35,707 bases of DNA from Clostridia bacterium (GCA_017434085.1 JAFRFY010000100.1:1-35707); one strand, 5' to 3'; counted from the stretch's first letter, positions 14,702 to 23,263 are shown. Program-made: numbers and translations. Notes: generated from the sequence alone by a model not told the origin.

Positions 14702-16147
14702 TCAGTCCATCAGCGACACGTAATCGCTGATGACGTAATACCAGTTGCCCTCGGCGTCGATCATGCCGCTTCTGTCCCCCTGCACCGCCCAGTAGCGATC
14801 GAAGGACAGCGCCCGCAGCTCGTCGTAGACCTGGGGCAGCAGCGTATGGCCGTCGCCGTCGATCAGGCCGTAGCGGTAGCTCGTCCAGTCCACCATCTCC
14901 TCGCCACCTACATCCTTGTAGATGCGGAAATCGCCGGTGATGAACCGCCCCTGTCCGTCCTCCCAGCACCCCACGGTGATCAGCCTGAACTCGCCGCTCG
15001 CCGCGTTGCCGTTTAAGTCGATCAGCCGGGACATGCCCCGGGGCCAGTCCCTGTCCTCCTGCACCAGCCGGTTGATGTCATCGCCCGTCAGGCAGTACAT
15101 CATCACGCTCTTGTCCTGGGGGACCTCCATCAGCACCTGCCCGCCGGTGGTGCGTATCCAGGTGCGCTCCCCGGTGGAAACGCCCAGCAACGTGGCGGTG
15201 ATGGGAGTGACGCTGACCGATTCCGCCGGGGTCAGGTCCTGCTCGGCCAGCAGCGCGAAGTCCTCCGGGTCGTAGGCGGCGTAGTACGCCTCCCTGACGG
15301 CGATGATGGGCTTGCCCGCCTCGCTGTTGATGTAATCGAACTCCGGGTACAGCACCGTCGCGCCCGTGGCGTCGATCACGCCGTACCTGCCGTTCTCCTC
15401 CTCCACCACGGCGTAACGGCCGACGAAGGGCTCCGCGTAGCGGTACTGGCGGCCAAACAGCACCTCGCCGTTTGAATCGATGTACACGCTCTTGCCGTCG
15501 TACTCGTCCACGTCGCCGAGCACCGCGATGTCCCCGCCCTGCAGGTTGATGTAGCGGCTGCCGGTGTGCAGGCCCAGGTCCCGGACCTCGCCCCCGGCGT
15601 CGATGTACGCCACGCCGCAGCGGGGATCGTCCGCGTCCGCGTCCTCCGGCAGCGTCAGCGCCAGCCACGCGCCGCCGGCCATGGGCCTGAGAGCGCCGTA
15701 CTCCGGCTGGATGACCACGTTGCCCGCCGCGTCCATCGCGCCGGTGTGCCGCAGCGCGTCCGGCAGCGCGAATATCACGTAGCCGTCGGCGTAATCGAGA
15801 TAGTCGTAATCAAAGCCGGTCAGCAGCCTGCCTTCGCCGTTCATCAGCGCCACGCGCACGCTGTTCATGTCGTACAGGAGCTCCTCCGCCGCTTCCGGCG
15901 TGTACGCGATGTCCACGTTCACCGGGGTGACGGAAAACAGCTTCTGCGCGTCGGGCGTGCCCGACGGGGTGAGCTGATAGATGCTGTTGCAGGTCTTGAT
16001 CGGGGTCAGCAGCGTGCCGTCGTCCCGCAGCAGTATGCTGTAGGCCGGGCTCTCCTCCGAGCCGTAGATGTCCACCGCGTAGGTCTCCGCCAGCGCCGGC
16101 GCGCACAGCAAAAGCAGGCATAGCGCCGACGCAAGGATCCTTTTCAT
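14702..16147 (-). CDS. Secreted WG-repeat protein
   Basis: Exported protein of 481 residues with a clear signal peptide (MKRILASALCLLLLCAPALA, cut near residue 20). It contains several WG-type repeats of the pattern G-x-IDxxG-xxxxPxYDxI: about 136-153 (AMDAAGNVVIQPEYGAL), 253-272 (RYGVIDATGATVLYPEFD), 425-442 (RYGLIDGDGHTLLPQVYD) and a degenerate last one near 461. No enzyme motif is visible. WG-repeat proteins are beta-rich surface or periplasm-like proteins with no general function known. GGAGGTGATC stands in front of the ATG. A nine-base hairpin (16176-16204) lies in its leader. Confidence 0.85.
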   Translation of the reverse strand: MKRILASALCLLLLCAPALAETYAVDIYGSEESPAYSILLRDDGTLLTPIKTCNSIYQLTPSGTPDAQKLFSVTPVNVDIAYTPEAAEELLYDMNSVRVALMNGEGRLLTGFDYDYLDYADGYVIFALPDALRHTGAMDAAGNVVIQPEYGALRPMAGGAWLALTLPEDADADDPRCGVAYIDAGGEVRDLGLHTGSRYINLQGGDIAVLGDVDEYDGKSVYIDSNGEVLFGRQYRYAEPFVGRYAVVEEENGRYGVIDATGATVLYPEFDYINSEAGKPIIAVREAYYAAYDPEDFALLAEQDLTPAESVSVTPITATLLGVSTGERTWIRTTGGQVLMEVPQDKSVMMYCLTGDDINRLVQEDRDWPRGMSRLIDLNGNAASGEFRLITVGCWEDGQGRFITGDFRIYKDVGGEEMVDWTSYRYGLIDGDGHTLLPQVYDELRALSFDRYWAVQGDRSGMIDAEGNWYYVISDYVSLMD

Positions 16148-16175
16148 TTACGATCACCTCCAGGGTATGTTTTCA

Positions 16176-16204
16176 GCCCTCCGTTATCCCGTTGGACGGA
16201 GGGC
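16176..16204. repeat. Hairpin in the leader of the WG-repeat gene
   Basis: Stem GCCCTCCGT / ACGGAGGGC with an 11-base loop, 29 bases upstream of the start codon. No T run follows, so it is not a standard terminator. Confidence 0.5.
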
Positions 16205-16262
16205 CGCCGTATTTTGTTGCAAAGATATAAAGAATTTGATTTTAGACGTCCTTCATGAGAGA

Positions 16263-16528
16263 GGGAACAGGGAACAGGGAACAGGAATAGCCTGGGCCCG
16301 TCGTAGGGGCGATGCCCTCATCGCCCGGATGAACAGACGCAACGCCATCGTAGGGGCGGCGATGCGCCGCCCGCCCGACAGGAACCACCGACTCGCATTG
16401 GGCGGGCGCCGCATCGGCGCCCCTACGAAGGAACCGCCGCACGCGGACGCCATGAATGGCGTCCCTACGGTTGCTTTTTGTACCGAAGCACTCTCAACTC
16501 CACACTCCACCCTCCACACTCCACGCTC
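16263..16528. repeat. Composite intergenic repeat: heptamers plus GTAGGGGCG palindromes
   Basis: The whole 16148-16538 gap has no gene. It holds: three tandem GGGAACA heptamers (16263-16283); a CGTAGGGGCGATGCCCTCAT unit (16302-16326); a 30-base-arm inverted repeat opening with CGTAGGGGCG at 16349-16378 and closing at 16398-16427; a 20-base palindrome GGACGCCAT-GA-ATGGCGTCC (16445-16464) followed by CTACGG; and a run of ACTCCAC-type heptamers (about 16498-16528). The CGTAGGGGCG unit recurs inverted at 35538-35562 with 24 of 25 bases identical. This looks like a dispersed, non-coding, mobilisable repeat family. Confidence 0.85.
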
Positions 16529-16538
16529 TTTTCCCTCT

Positions 16539-17777
16539 TCACTTTCCGACCGTCACCCGGCAGGTGTCGGTATGCCCCGCGCAGTCCGCGCACACGATGT
16601 CGCACGCGCCGGGGCCCATGGCGGTGACCAACCCGTTCTCGTCCACCGCGGCGACGGTCGCGTCCCCGCTGGACCAGCTCACGCGGAGGTCGTCGGCGTA
16701 GGATGGGATCACCTGCGCGGACAGCTTTAGCGTCTCCCCGGGCTTCATCGCCGCCTGCGTTTGGGATATCTCCACGTTCACCGCGTCCTCGGCGCGCAGG
16801 GCGACCATGTCCACGGTGTAATCCATCGTCGCCGCGTCCCCCGCCCGGGTCACCAGCCCGGCGACGCGCACCCGCCAGTGCTGGTTCTGCTGGTAGTCGG
16901 TGAAGTCCGTGCCGGTGAAGTCCGGGCGGAATATGATGCACCCGCCCGCGCCGTAGGGCTCCAGGCTCACCGCGCAGAAGCCGTCGCCCGTCTCCTCCGC
17001 GAGGTCGAAGTCGAAGCGCAGGCCGAGATGCTCCTCCGCCAGCGTCACCGCGGGAGCGGAGGCCTCCAGGTCGTACACCGCGGGGTTCAGCACCACCGTC
17101 CAGGCCAGGTGGTCGTGCATCAGCTCCGCGGGAAAGGCCCCCGCCGCGGGCCAGCGCACGCAGTCCCAGCGGGCGTCGGCGTTGCCCAGGTCGTGGGCGT
17201 ACATCACCACGTAGCTCATGCCGCTTTCGGCGTTGGCCAGGCCGAAGCCCGTGGCCCCCATCGCCGGGTTCAGCGCCCAGCGCCGGTGGCCCATGGTGGG
17301 CAGGTTCTGGTCCCCGTCGTCGCGCACGAAGTAGGCGATGCCCTCCCGTATGATGCTCTCCCGCATCCAGTTGAACCGCGCGATGTTGCCGGAGGTGGTG
17401 GCCAGGTGGGCGGAATCGTAGAAATTCCTGTCCATGTCGCCGGGGTTCGGGGCGTTGTGGTCCACGTAATCCAGCGCCGCCAGCAGCACCGCCCCGTGCT
17501 GGCACTGGTAGTTGTAGATCTCCGAGCCCTTCACCGGCTCAAGGTCCGCAAGCCACCTGATGAAGTTCAGATAGCCGAGCGCGTCCTTAAGCGCCGCGTC
17601 GGTCAGCGCCCCCGGGGCGTAGGGCGCGCTCACCGCGGGCTTTTCGAGGTAGGGCGAGCCCTCAGCCCAGTCCGAGATGTTGCGGTAGGCCATGCGGATG
17701 CCGTCCCGGGTGTGCTCCGCGCAGGCATTGGCCAGCATCAACAGCGCCACCAGCGCGGCGCAGATTATCCTTTTCAC
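16539..17777 (-). CDS. Secreted CAP-domain protein with C-terminal Ig-like domain
   Basis: Exported protein of 412 residues starting with GTG 17777 (AGGGG nine bases upstream). The signal peptide is KRIICAALVALLMLANACA. Residues of about 65-235 form a CAP/SCP-like (YkwD-type) domain: GYLNFIRWLADLEPV, CQHGAVLLAALDY, NIARFNWMRESI and MGHRRWALNPAMGATGFGLA, with the two His of the putative active cleft. Residues of about 325-410 form a Big2-type bacterial Ig-like domain (MKPGETLKLSAQVIP, VSWSSGDATVAAVDENGLVTA). It probably acts at the cell surface; no catalytic activity can be assigned. An upstream in-frame ATG at 17855 would place the signal peptide internally. Confidence 0.85.
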   Translation of the reverse strand: MKRIICAALVALLMLANACAEHTRDGIRMAYRNISDWAEGSPYLEKPAVSAPYAPGALTDAALKDALGYLNFIRWLADLEPVKGSEIYNYQCQHGAVLLAALDYVDHNAPNPGDMDRNFYDSAHLATTSGNIARFNWMRESIIREGIAYFVRDDGDQNLPTMGHRRWALNPAMGATGFGLANAESGMSYVVMYAHDLGNADARWDCVRWPAAGAFPAELMHDHLAWTVVLNPAVYDLEASAPAVTLAEEHLGLRFDFDLAEETGDGFCAVSLEPYGAGGCIIFRPDFTGTDFTDYQQNQHWRVRVAGLVTRAGDAATMDYTVDMVALRAEDAVNVEISQTQAAMKPGETLKLSAQVIPSYADDLRVSWSSGDATVAAVDENGLVTAMGPGACDIVCADCAGHTDTCRVTVGK

Positions 17778-17861
17778 GTCAAAAATCCCCTGATCGTCGG
17801 TTAAATCATTCCTATAAATAAAAAATTCCCCGCAAATCGCAAAAATCCTGCACAAAAGGTC

Positions 17862-17890
17862 TTTTCAAATCGACGAAATTCTGATAAAAT
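17862..17890 (+). promoter_or_regulatory. Probable promoter of the EF-G-2 gene
   Basis: TTTTCA (17862-17867), 17-base spacer, TAAAAT (17885-17890). Transcription would start about 80 bases before the start codon. Confidence 0.5.
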
Positions 17891-17978
17891 ATAAATACTA
17901 TGGCATATAAGCGCCTACCGGGTGTTCATCCGATGCGCTTGTGCGCGCAGTAAAACTATACTCACAGGGGGAATTCAT

Positions 17979-20069
17979 ATGAAAGATTATCAGGCCAAGA
18001 ATATCCGCAACCTGACCATCGTGGGTCACGGCAGCGTCGGCAAGACCACGCTGGCCGAGGCGCTGCTGTACACCGCCGGCGCGATCGACCGCCAGGGGCG
18101 CGTGGAGGACGGCCAGGCCACCATGGACTACGACCCGGAGGAGATCAAACGTCAGATTTCCATCTCCGCCGCCATGGCGCCGCTGGAGTGGAAGGACAGG
18201 AAGGTCAATCTGGTGGATATTCCCGGCTACTTTGATTTCGCCGGCGAGCAGGTGGGCCCGATGAACGTGTGCGAGGGCGCGCTGATCACCGTGGGCGCGG
18301 TCTCCGGGTTGGACGTGGGCGCGGAGAAGGCCTGGGCCATGTGCGACAAGACCCACTCCTCCCGCATGATCGTCATCAATAAAATGGACCAAGAGAACGC
18401 CAACTTCGAGCGCGCGCTGGGCACCATCACCGACAAGTACGGCAGCCACATCGCCCCCATCGAGGTGCCGATCGTCGAAAACGGCAAGTTCACCGGCGTG
18501 GTGTGCATCCTTGAGAAGAAGGCCTTCATCGGCGAGGGCAAGAGCCTCAAGACCATCGACATCCCCGCCAACCTGGCCGACGAGGTCGAGCGCTGCCGCG
18601 AGGCCATCGTCGAGGCCGCCGCCGGCGCCGACGAGGAACTGGAGATGAAGTACCTGGAGTTCCTCGAGGGCGGCGACGAGCTGACCGAGGAGGAGGTCAT
18701 GTACGGCCTGCGCAAGGGCATCGTGGACGGCACCGTGGTGCCCGTGGTGTGCTGCTCCAGCCTGACCCGCGTGGGCATGGCGAAGCTGCTGGACAACATC
18801 ATCGACCTGATGCCCTCCCCGGCGGGCACGGTCTTAAAGGGCGTCAACCCGAAGAGCGGCGAGGAGGTCGAGCGCGTGTGCGACGCCGCCCAGCCCTTCT
18901 CCGCCCACGTGTTCAAGACCATGGCCGACCCCTTCGTGGGCAAGCTGAGCCTTCTGAAGGTCACCTCCGGCGTGCTGGAGAACAGCACCGTGCTCTACAA
19001 CGCCAACGCCGAAAAGACCGAGAAGCCCGGCACCATCTACATCCTCAAGGGCAAGCAGCAGTCCACCACCTCCAAGGTGGTCGCGGGCGATCTGTGCGCC
19101 CTGGCGAAGCTGCAGTCCGTCGCCACCGGCAACACCCTGTGCGACCCCAACAACCCCATACAGTTCCCCGACATGGAGTTCCCGGCCCCCAACATCTCCA
19201 AGGCCGTCTACGCCAAGAAGGCCGGTGAGGAGGACAAGATCTTCTCCGGCCTGGCCCGCCTGATGGAGGAGGACCCCACCATCCGCGTGGAGAAGAACGT
19301 GGAGACCGCCGAGTCCGTGCTGAGCGGCATCGGCGAGGTGTCCATCGACGTGGTGGCCGCCAAGCTGGCCAGCAAGTTCAAGGTGGACTGCGTGCTGCAG
19401 GACCCCAAGATCCCCTACCGCGAGTCCATCCGCAAGCCCATCGACGTGCAGGGCCGCCACAAGAAGCAGTCCGGCGGCCACGGCCAGTTCGGCGACGTCA
19501 AGATCAAGTTCCGTCCCAACGAGGACCCGAACGACACCGAGTTCCACTTTGTGGATTCCGTCGTGGGCGGCACCGTCCCGCGGCAGTACATCCCGGCCGT
19601 TGAAAAGGGCCTGATCGAGAACATCCGCCACGGCGTGCTGGCGGGCTTCCCCGTGGTGGGCCTGACCGCCGAACTCTCCGACGGCGGCTACCAGCCGGTA
19701 GACTCCTCCGAAATGGCCTTCAAGACCGCCGCGCGTTTGGCCTTCAAGCAGCTCACCGGCGCCAACCCCGTGCTGCTCGAGCCCATCTATCACGTGGAAG
19801 TGGACGTGCCCGACGAGTACATGGGCGACATCTACGGCGACATGAGCAAGCGTCGCGGCCGCATCCTCGGCTCCGAGAAGATCGGCGAGCTGCAGCGCGT
19901 CATCGCCGAAGCGCCGCTGTCCGAGATGTTCAAGTACGCCACCGACCTCCGCTCCATGACCCAGGGCCGCGGCGCCTTCACCATGCGCTTCGAGCGCTAT
20001 GAGGAAGTGCCCGCCGCCTCCGCCAAGAAGGTCATCGAAGCCTATAAGGCCGAGGAAGAGGACGACTGA
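17979..20069 (+). CDS. Elongation factor G paralogue, EF-G-2 type
   Basis: Translational GTPase of 696 residues with the full EF-G domain order. G1 is GHGSVGKT (16-23) instead of the AHIDAGKT of housekeeping EF-G; G4 is NKMD (134-137). G3 reads DIPGYFDF with Tyr84 where canonical EF-G has the catalytic His (PGH). The switch I RGITI motif reads RQISI. Domain IV has DGGYQPVDSSEMAF in place of DGSYHDVDSSE, and domain V follows with GRILGSE. These features place it in the EF-G-2 subfamily, as in the second EF-G of Thermus; the role of that subfamily is not settled. AGGGGG precedes ATG 17979. It is not next to rpsL, rpsG or tuf, which also argues for a paralogue. Confidence 0.9.
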   Translation: MKDYQAKNIRNLTIVGHGSVGKTTLAEALLYTAGAIDRQGRVEDGQATMDYDPEEIKRQISISAAMAPLEWKDRKVNLVDIPGYFDFAGEQVGPMNVCEGALITVGAVSGLDVGAEKAWAMCDKTHSSRMIVINKMDQENANFERALGTITDKYGSHIAPIEVPIVENGKFTGVVCILEKKAFIGEGKSLKTIDIPANLADEVERCREAIVEAAAGADEELEMKYLEFLEGGDELTEEEVMYGLRKGIVDGTVVPVVCCSSLTRVGMAKLLDNIIDLMPSPAGTVLKGVNPKSGEEVERVCDAAQPFSAHVFKTMADPFVGKLSLLKVTSGVLENSTVLYNANAEKTEKPGTIYILKGKQQSTTSKVVAGDLCALAKLQSVATGNTLCDPNNPIQFPDMEFPAPNISKAVYAKKAGEEDKIFSGLARLMEEDPTIRVEKNVETAESVLSGIGEVSIDVVAAKLASKFKVDCVLQDPKIPYRESIRKPIDVQGRHKKQSGGHGQFGDVKIKFRPNEDPNDTEFHFVDSVVGGTVPRQYIPAVEKGLIENIRHGVLAGFPVVGLTAELSDGGYQPVDSSEMAFKTAARLAFKQLTGANPVLLEPIYHVEVDVPDEYMGDIYGDMSKRRGRILGSEKIGELQRVIAEAPLSEMFKYATDLRSMTQGRGAFTMRFERYEEVPAASAKKVIEAYKAEEEDD

Positions 20070-20080
20070 TCCATACTCGA

Positions 20081-20118
20081 AAAACGCGCGCCCCGCCTCC
20101 GCGGGACGCGCGTTTTTT
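20081..20118. terminator. Bidirectional terminator after the EF-G-2 gene
   Basis: Stem ACGCGCGcCCCGC / GCGGGaCGCGCGT with one mismatch; TTTTTT follows on the plus strand and TTTTT on the minus strand, serving both the EF-G-2 gene and the convergent ABC permease gene. Confidence 0.88.
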
Positions 20119-20124
20119 GTCTCA

Positions 20125-21270
20125 CTATCTCATCCTCCCGTACCCCTTCCCCGCCAGCCAGAACAACGCGAGCGTCGCCAGCGGGTAGGCGAGCGCGGCG
20201 ATCTGCAGCGGCGTCATGAAGCGCCCGAACAGCACAACCAGCCTGGGGTCCGCCATGGCGGAATTGACCATGATCTGCACCGGCGTCAGGTATCTCAGCT
20301 GCGACAGCGCCCGAAGCCGCGGGGGAACCGATATGAACAGGTCCGCCATCACGAGCGCCCCGACGACCCCCGTCACGGCCATGGTGTTTTGAAGCCACGC
20401 CGACAGCGCCATGACCACCGCCCCCGTCAGCAGGCAGATGAGGCCGTACAGCCCCAGGTACATAAGGAGCATCGTCCCGATATCATGGGGATACGCGGAG
20501 AACGGCACCACGAGCTGCCACGCCCCGTCCAGCCCTCGCAAGCCGTTGATGAGTATGTGCGGAAGCTGGGCCGCCGCCAGGAGCGCCGCCCCGGCGACGA
20601 GCGCCCAGAGCTCCCCGGCGCACAGCTTCACCCGCCAGAGCATGCGCCGCCCGTGCCTGGCGCACAGCACCATGGCGTCGGTCCGTCGCCTGCGCTCGTC
20701 GGCGAATGTGCCCGCCAGGCACACCCCGGCCAGCAGGCACAGAAGCGCGGTGACGGCGCTGAAATTGGCCTTCATGCCGGCGGCCGCGCGACTGTCTACC
20801 CAGATATATGGCCTTTCGATGTTGCGCTCCCGTGCCGCCCACCAGGCCTTCTCATCCTCCCGGAGGCGAAAAAACCCGTACAGATCATCCATGATGCCGT
20901 CCCGCGCGGCGTAGAGCGCCCCTGCGGTCAGCTTATCCGGCGGCAGACTGCGCGTAACGCCGGGGATGCTCATCGAGCTGCCGAGCATCCTGTCCATCCA
21001 CCGGGCGGCATGGTAATACGGGCTGTCCGCCGGAACCGCCGCGAGTCCTCCGGCCCGCGCCGCCGCCTCGGCCACCTCCGCGACAAACCCGTCGTCCACG
21101 CGCCGCCCCGCCATCGCCCGCGCATACCGTCCATCCGAGCGAACGTCCAGGTATTGCAGCATCGTCAGGCCGAACAGCAGCGCGGCGCACAGCGCGAGGC
21201 TGGCGAGGGTCCCCCTGCCCCGGGCGATCTTTTTGAGCTCAAAGCCCAGCAGCGTCGCAAACCGTCTCAT
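20125..21270 (-). CDS. ABC-2 type transporter permease
   Basis: Membrane protein of 381 residues. It has one N-terminal helix (about 20-40), a long outside loop of about 130 residues, and a cluster of five to six helices from about residue 165 to the end, the topology of ABC-2 exporters with a large first extracellular loop. ATG 21270 has GGAGGA eight bases upstream and overlaps the end of the ATPase gene by 32 bases, so the two are made together. The substrate is unknown; association with a sigma factor suggests a stress or antimicrobial-peptide response. Confidence 0.82.
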   Translation of the reverse strand: MRRFATLLGFELKKIARGRGTLASLALCAALLFGLTMLQYLDVRSDGRYARAMAGRRVDDGFVAEVAEAAARAGGLAAVPADSPYYHAARWMDRMLGSSMSIPGVTRSLPPDKLTAGALYAARDGIMDDLYGFFRLREDEKAWWAARERNIERPYIWVDSRAAAGMKANFSAVTALLCLLAGVCLAGTFADERRRRTDAMVLCARHGRRMLWRVKLCAGELWALVAGAALLAAAQLPHILINGLRGLDGAWQLVVPFSAYPHDIGTMLLMYLGLYGLICLLTGAVVMALSAWLQNTMAVTGVVGALVMADLFISVPPRLRALSQLRYLTPVQIMVNSAMADPRLVVLFGRFMTPLQIAALAYPLATLALFWLAGKGYGRMR

Positions 21271-21970
21271 GCCCCGCGTCCTCCCCAAACGCCTTCATAT
21301 AGAATTCCTCCAGGCTGCCGTTCGATGCGTCCCATTTCCCCCGCCAGATCAGCCGCCCCGCCTTCATCATCATCACATGATCAGCGATGTGCTCCACATC
21401 GGAGACGATGTGGGTGGAAAACAGCACGATGCTGCGCCCCCCGATCTCCCGGATCAGCTTGCGAAAGCGCACGCGCTCGCCGGGGTCCAGGCCCGCGGTG
21501 GGCTCGTCCAGTATCAGTATGCGCGGATCGTTGACGAGGGCCTGGGCGATGCCCGCGCGCTGCCGCATGCCGCCGGACAGCGTCTTCATGCGCCGCCCCG
21601 CCGCGCCGGACAGCCCCACCCGTTCGAGCAGCTCCTCCGTCCTGCGCCGGGCAGTCCGCCGGTCCAGCCCCTTCAGCGCGGCAAAGTACATCACGAAGTC
21701 CCGAACCGTGAATTCCGGGTAATACCCGAAATCCTGGGGCAGATAGCCCAGCAGCGCCCGGTAGGCCTCCGATGAAGCGGGGATGCCGTCGGCGTCGACC
21801 GCCCCGGACGTGGGCATAAGCACCCCGGTCAGCATCCGCATGAGCGTGGTCTTGCCCGCGCCGTTGGCCCCCAGCAGCCCGGTGACGCCCTCCCTAAGCT
21901 CAAAGGAAACCCGGTCCACCGCGATACCGTTCCCGTACTGTTTGGACAACCTGTCCGCCCGCAGTATCAT
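21239..21970 (-). CDS. ABC transporter ATP-binding protein
   Basis: ATPase of 243 residues: Walker A GANGAGKTT (34-42), Q-loop LPQDFG, signature TLSGGMRQRAGIAQAL, Walker B ILILDEPTAGLDP and H-loop STHIVSDVEHIADH. It resembles ATPases of the CcmA/ABC-2 exporter class. I chose ATG 21970, six bases after GGAGGA; the ATG at 21976 abuts the SD. The start overlaps the stop of the upstream membrane-protein gene (ATGA). It works with the permease encoded next. Confidence 0.95.
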   Translation of the reverse strand: MILRADRLSKQYGNGIAVDRVSFELREGVTGLLGANGAGKTTLMRMLTGVLMPTSGAVDADGIPASSEAYRALLGYLPQDFGYYPEFTVRDFVMYFAALKGLDRRTARRRTEELLERVGLSGAAGRRMKTLSGGMRQRAGIAQALVNDPRILILDEPTAGLDPGERVRFRKLIREIGGRSIVLFSTHIVSDVEHIADHVMMMKAGRLIWRGKWDASNGSLEEFYMKAFGEDAGHETVCDAAGL

Positions 21971-22668
21971 GCCCATTCCTCCGTCCTACTCAGTGTGATG
22001 CAGACCTCCCGCGCCGTCAGTACGGCCAGAGCCCCCGACGCCGCCATCCACGCGCCCGACGGCAGCGCGGACAGCGACAGCCCGACGTCCTCCCCGCCCA
22101 GCGCCAGCGCGGAGATCAGCGCCGACGCCGCCATGGAGAGATGCCCGTGCCTCCGCCCCAGCGGCGTGCGCTCGATGTACAGTCCCGCCCAGGCGGCGGC
22201 GAGGAACGGCGCGCTGATTTCAGCCGTCGTGCGCGGCACCGGCAGCCCCGAACGCGCGGACAGCGCGGCGGCGGACAGCAGTATCACCCCCAGGTCGACG
22301 GCGCCGATCGCCAGCATCCGCGCGAACACCACGCTGCGCAGCGAAAACCGGGTAGCCCGCTCCAGCTCCGCCATACTGTAGTCGCGGGAACGGCGGGTCT
22401 CCAGCACCGCGATCCCCGCGGAAAAGGGCAGCAGCGCCCCCATGAGCCGCGCCGCGTTTCCCGGAAGCCGAAACGCCCCCAGCAGCGCCGGTATAAGCGC
22501 GGCCCCGGCGGCGACCCACACGCGCCCTCGGATGTACGCCGCCTGCGTCAATACCATCTCTATCATGCCGACCCCGGGCGGGCGCAGCTTTCGCAAAAAC
22601 GCCCGCTTGCGCGTCGGCTCGGGATATGAAAACGCGGCCCTGATCTGTGCCCGCAGCGCCCTGTTCAA
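21967..22668 (-). CDS. Membrane protein of the sigma-ABC module, possible anti-sigma factor
   Basis: A 233-residue protein with an N-terminal soluble segment of about 45 residues (including YPEPTRKRAFLRKLRPP) and about six hydrophobic helices. The start is TTG at 22668, overlapping the sigma factor stop (TTGA), with GGAGG nine bases upstream. Membrane proteins with a similar charged N-terminal segment lie between small sigma factors and ABC exporters in other clostridia. By position it could be an anti-sigma factor or a transporter partner. No named domain is visible and the function is inferred from context only. Confidence 0.65.
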   Translation of the reverse strand: MNRALRAQIRAAFSYPEPTRKRAFLRKLRPPGVGMIEMVLTQAAYIRGRVWVAAGAALIPALLGAFRLPGNAARLMGALLPFSAGIAVLETRRSRDYSMAELERATRFSLRSVVFARMLAIGAVDLGVILLSAAALSARSGLPVPRTTAEISAPFLAAAWAGLYIERTPLGRRHGHLSMAASALISALALGGEDVGLSLSALPSGAWMAASGALAVLTAREVCITLSRTEEWA

Positions 22669-23126
22669 CCCTCATCGCCTCCCCACAACCGTCTGAATGC
22701 CGCCCGTGCCCGCTTGAGCCGCCGGTATATCGCAAACCGCGAGCACCCGTACAGCGCCGAGAGGGTGCCGATGGATTCCCCGTTCACATACCGAAGCAGC
22801 AACAGCTCCCGGTCCGCCTCCGCCATCTCCCCGAGCGCCGCGCGGACGGCGATGCCGTCGAGCGCCGCCTCCGTCGCGTCCGCCCCCGCGGCGTTTAAGA
22901 CCCCCTGCAGCGGCGCCCGCCTTCCCCTCCGCGACACATCCGCGCACAGGTTCCTGGCGATGGCGTACATGTACCGTATCTCATAGCCGCCCCCGGCTTT
23001 CCCGCTGTTCAGATACCGAAGGAAGGTCTCCTGCGTCACGTCCTCGGCCAGATGGCTGTCCCGCAGCCTGAAGCAGGCGTACCGGTATATCCTGTCGTAG
23101 ATCTGCTCCAAATCCGTCGATCCCAA
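22665..23126 (-). CDS. ECF-like sigma-70 family RNA polymerase sigma factor
   Basis: Small sigma factor of 153 residues with only region 2 (DLEQIYDRIYRYACFRLRDSHLAEDVTQETFLRYL, then the -10 recognition helix IRYMYAIARNLCADVSRR) and region 4 (LLLLRYVNGESIGTLSALYGCSRFAIYRRLKRARAAFRRLW, a helix-turn-helix). I prefer the TTG at 23126, seven bases after GGAGG; the GTG at 23144 would lie upstream of that SD and adds glycine-rich residues. It heads the operon with the membrane protein, ATPase and permease. I could not identify its own promoter or an autoregulatory site. Confidence 0.88.
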   Translation of the reverse strand: MGSTDLEQIYDRIYRYACFRLRDSHLAEDVTQETFLRYLNSGKAGGGYEIRYMYAIARNLCADVSRRGRRAPLQGVLNAAGADATEAALDGIAVRAALGEMAEADRELLLLRYVNGESIGTLSALYGCSRFAIYRRLKRARAAFRRLWGGDEG

Positions 23127-23213
23127 GCGCCCGCCTCCCCTCACCCTGTATGACGTTTTTCCCCCGCAAAATGTGCGCCCATGTTTTCTTTAAGAGAAAT
23201 TTTCTATAACCTA

Positions 23214-23242
23214 TTGACATGGTAGGCTGAATGCGGTATAAT
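23214..23242 (+). promoter_or_regulatory. Consensus sigma-A promoter of the cysK leader
   Basis: -35 TTGACA (23214-23219), 17-base spacer, -10 TATAAT (23237-23242): a perfect match to consensus. Such strength fits a gene controlled after initiation, by attenuation. Confidence 0.95.
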
Positions 23243-23263
23243 GCAGAAAACGAGGAGAGGAGC

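Noticed and set aside
16263-16528. CRISPR array suggested by short regular repeats
   Set aside because: The repeats are directly adjacent 7-mers or palindromes, without 30-40 base unique spacers, and no cas gene is nearby.
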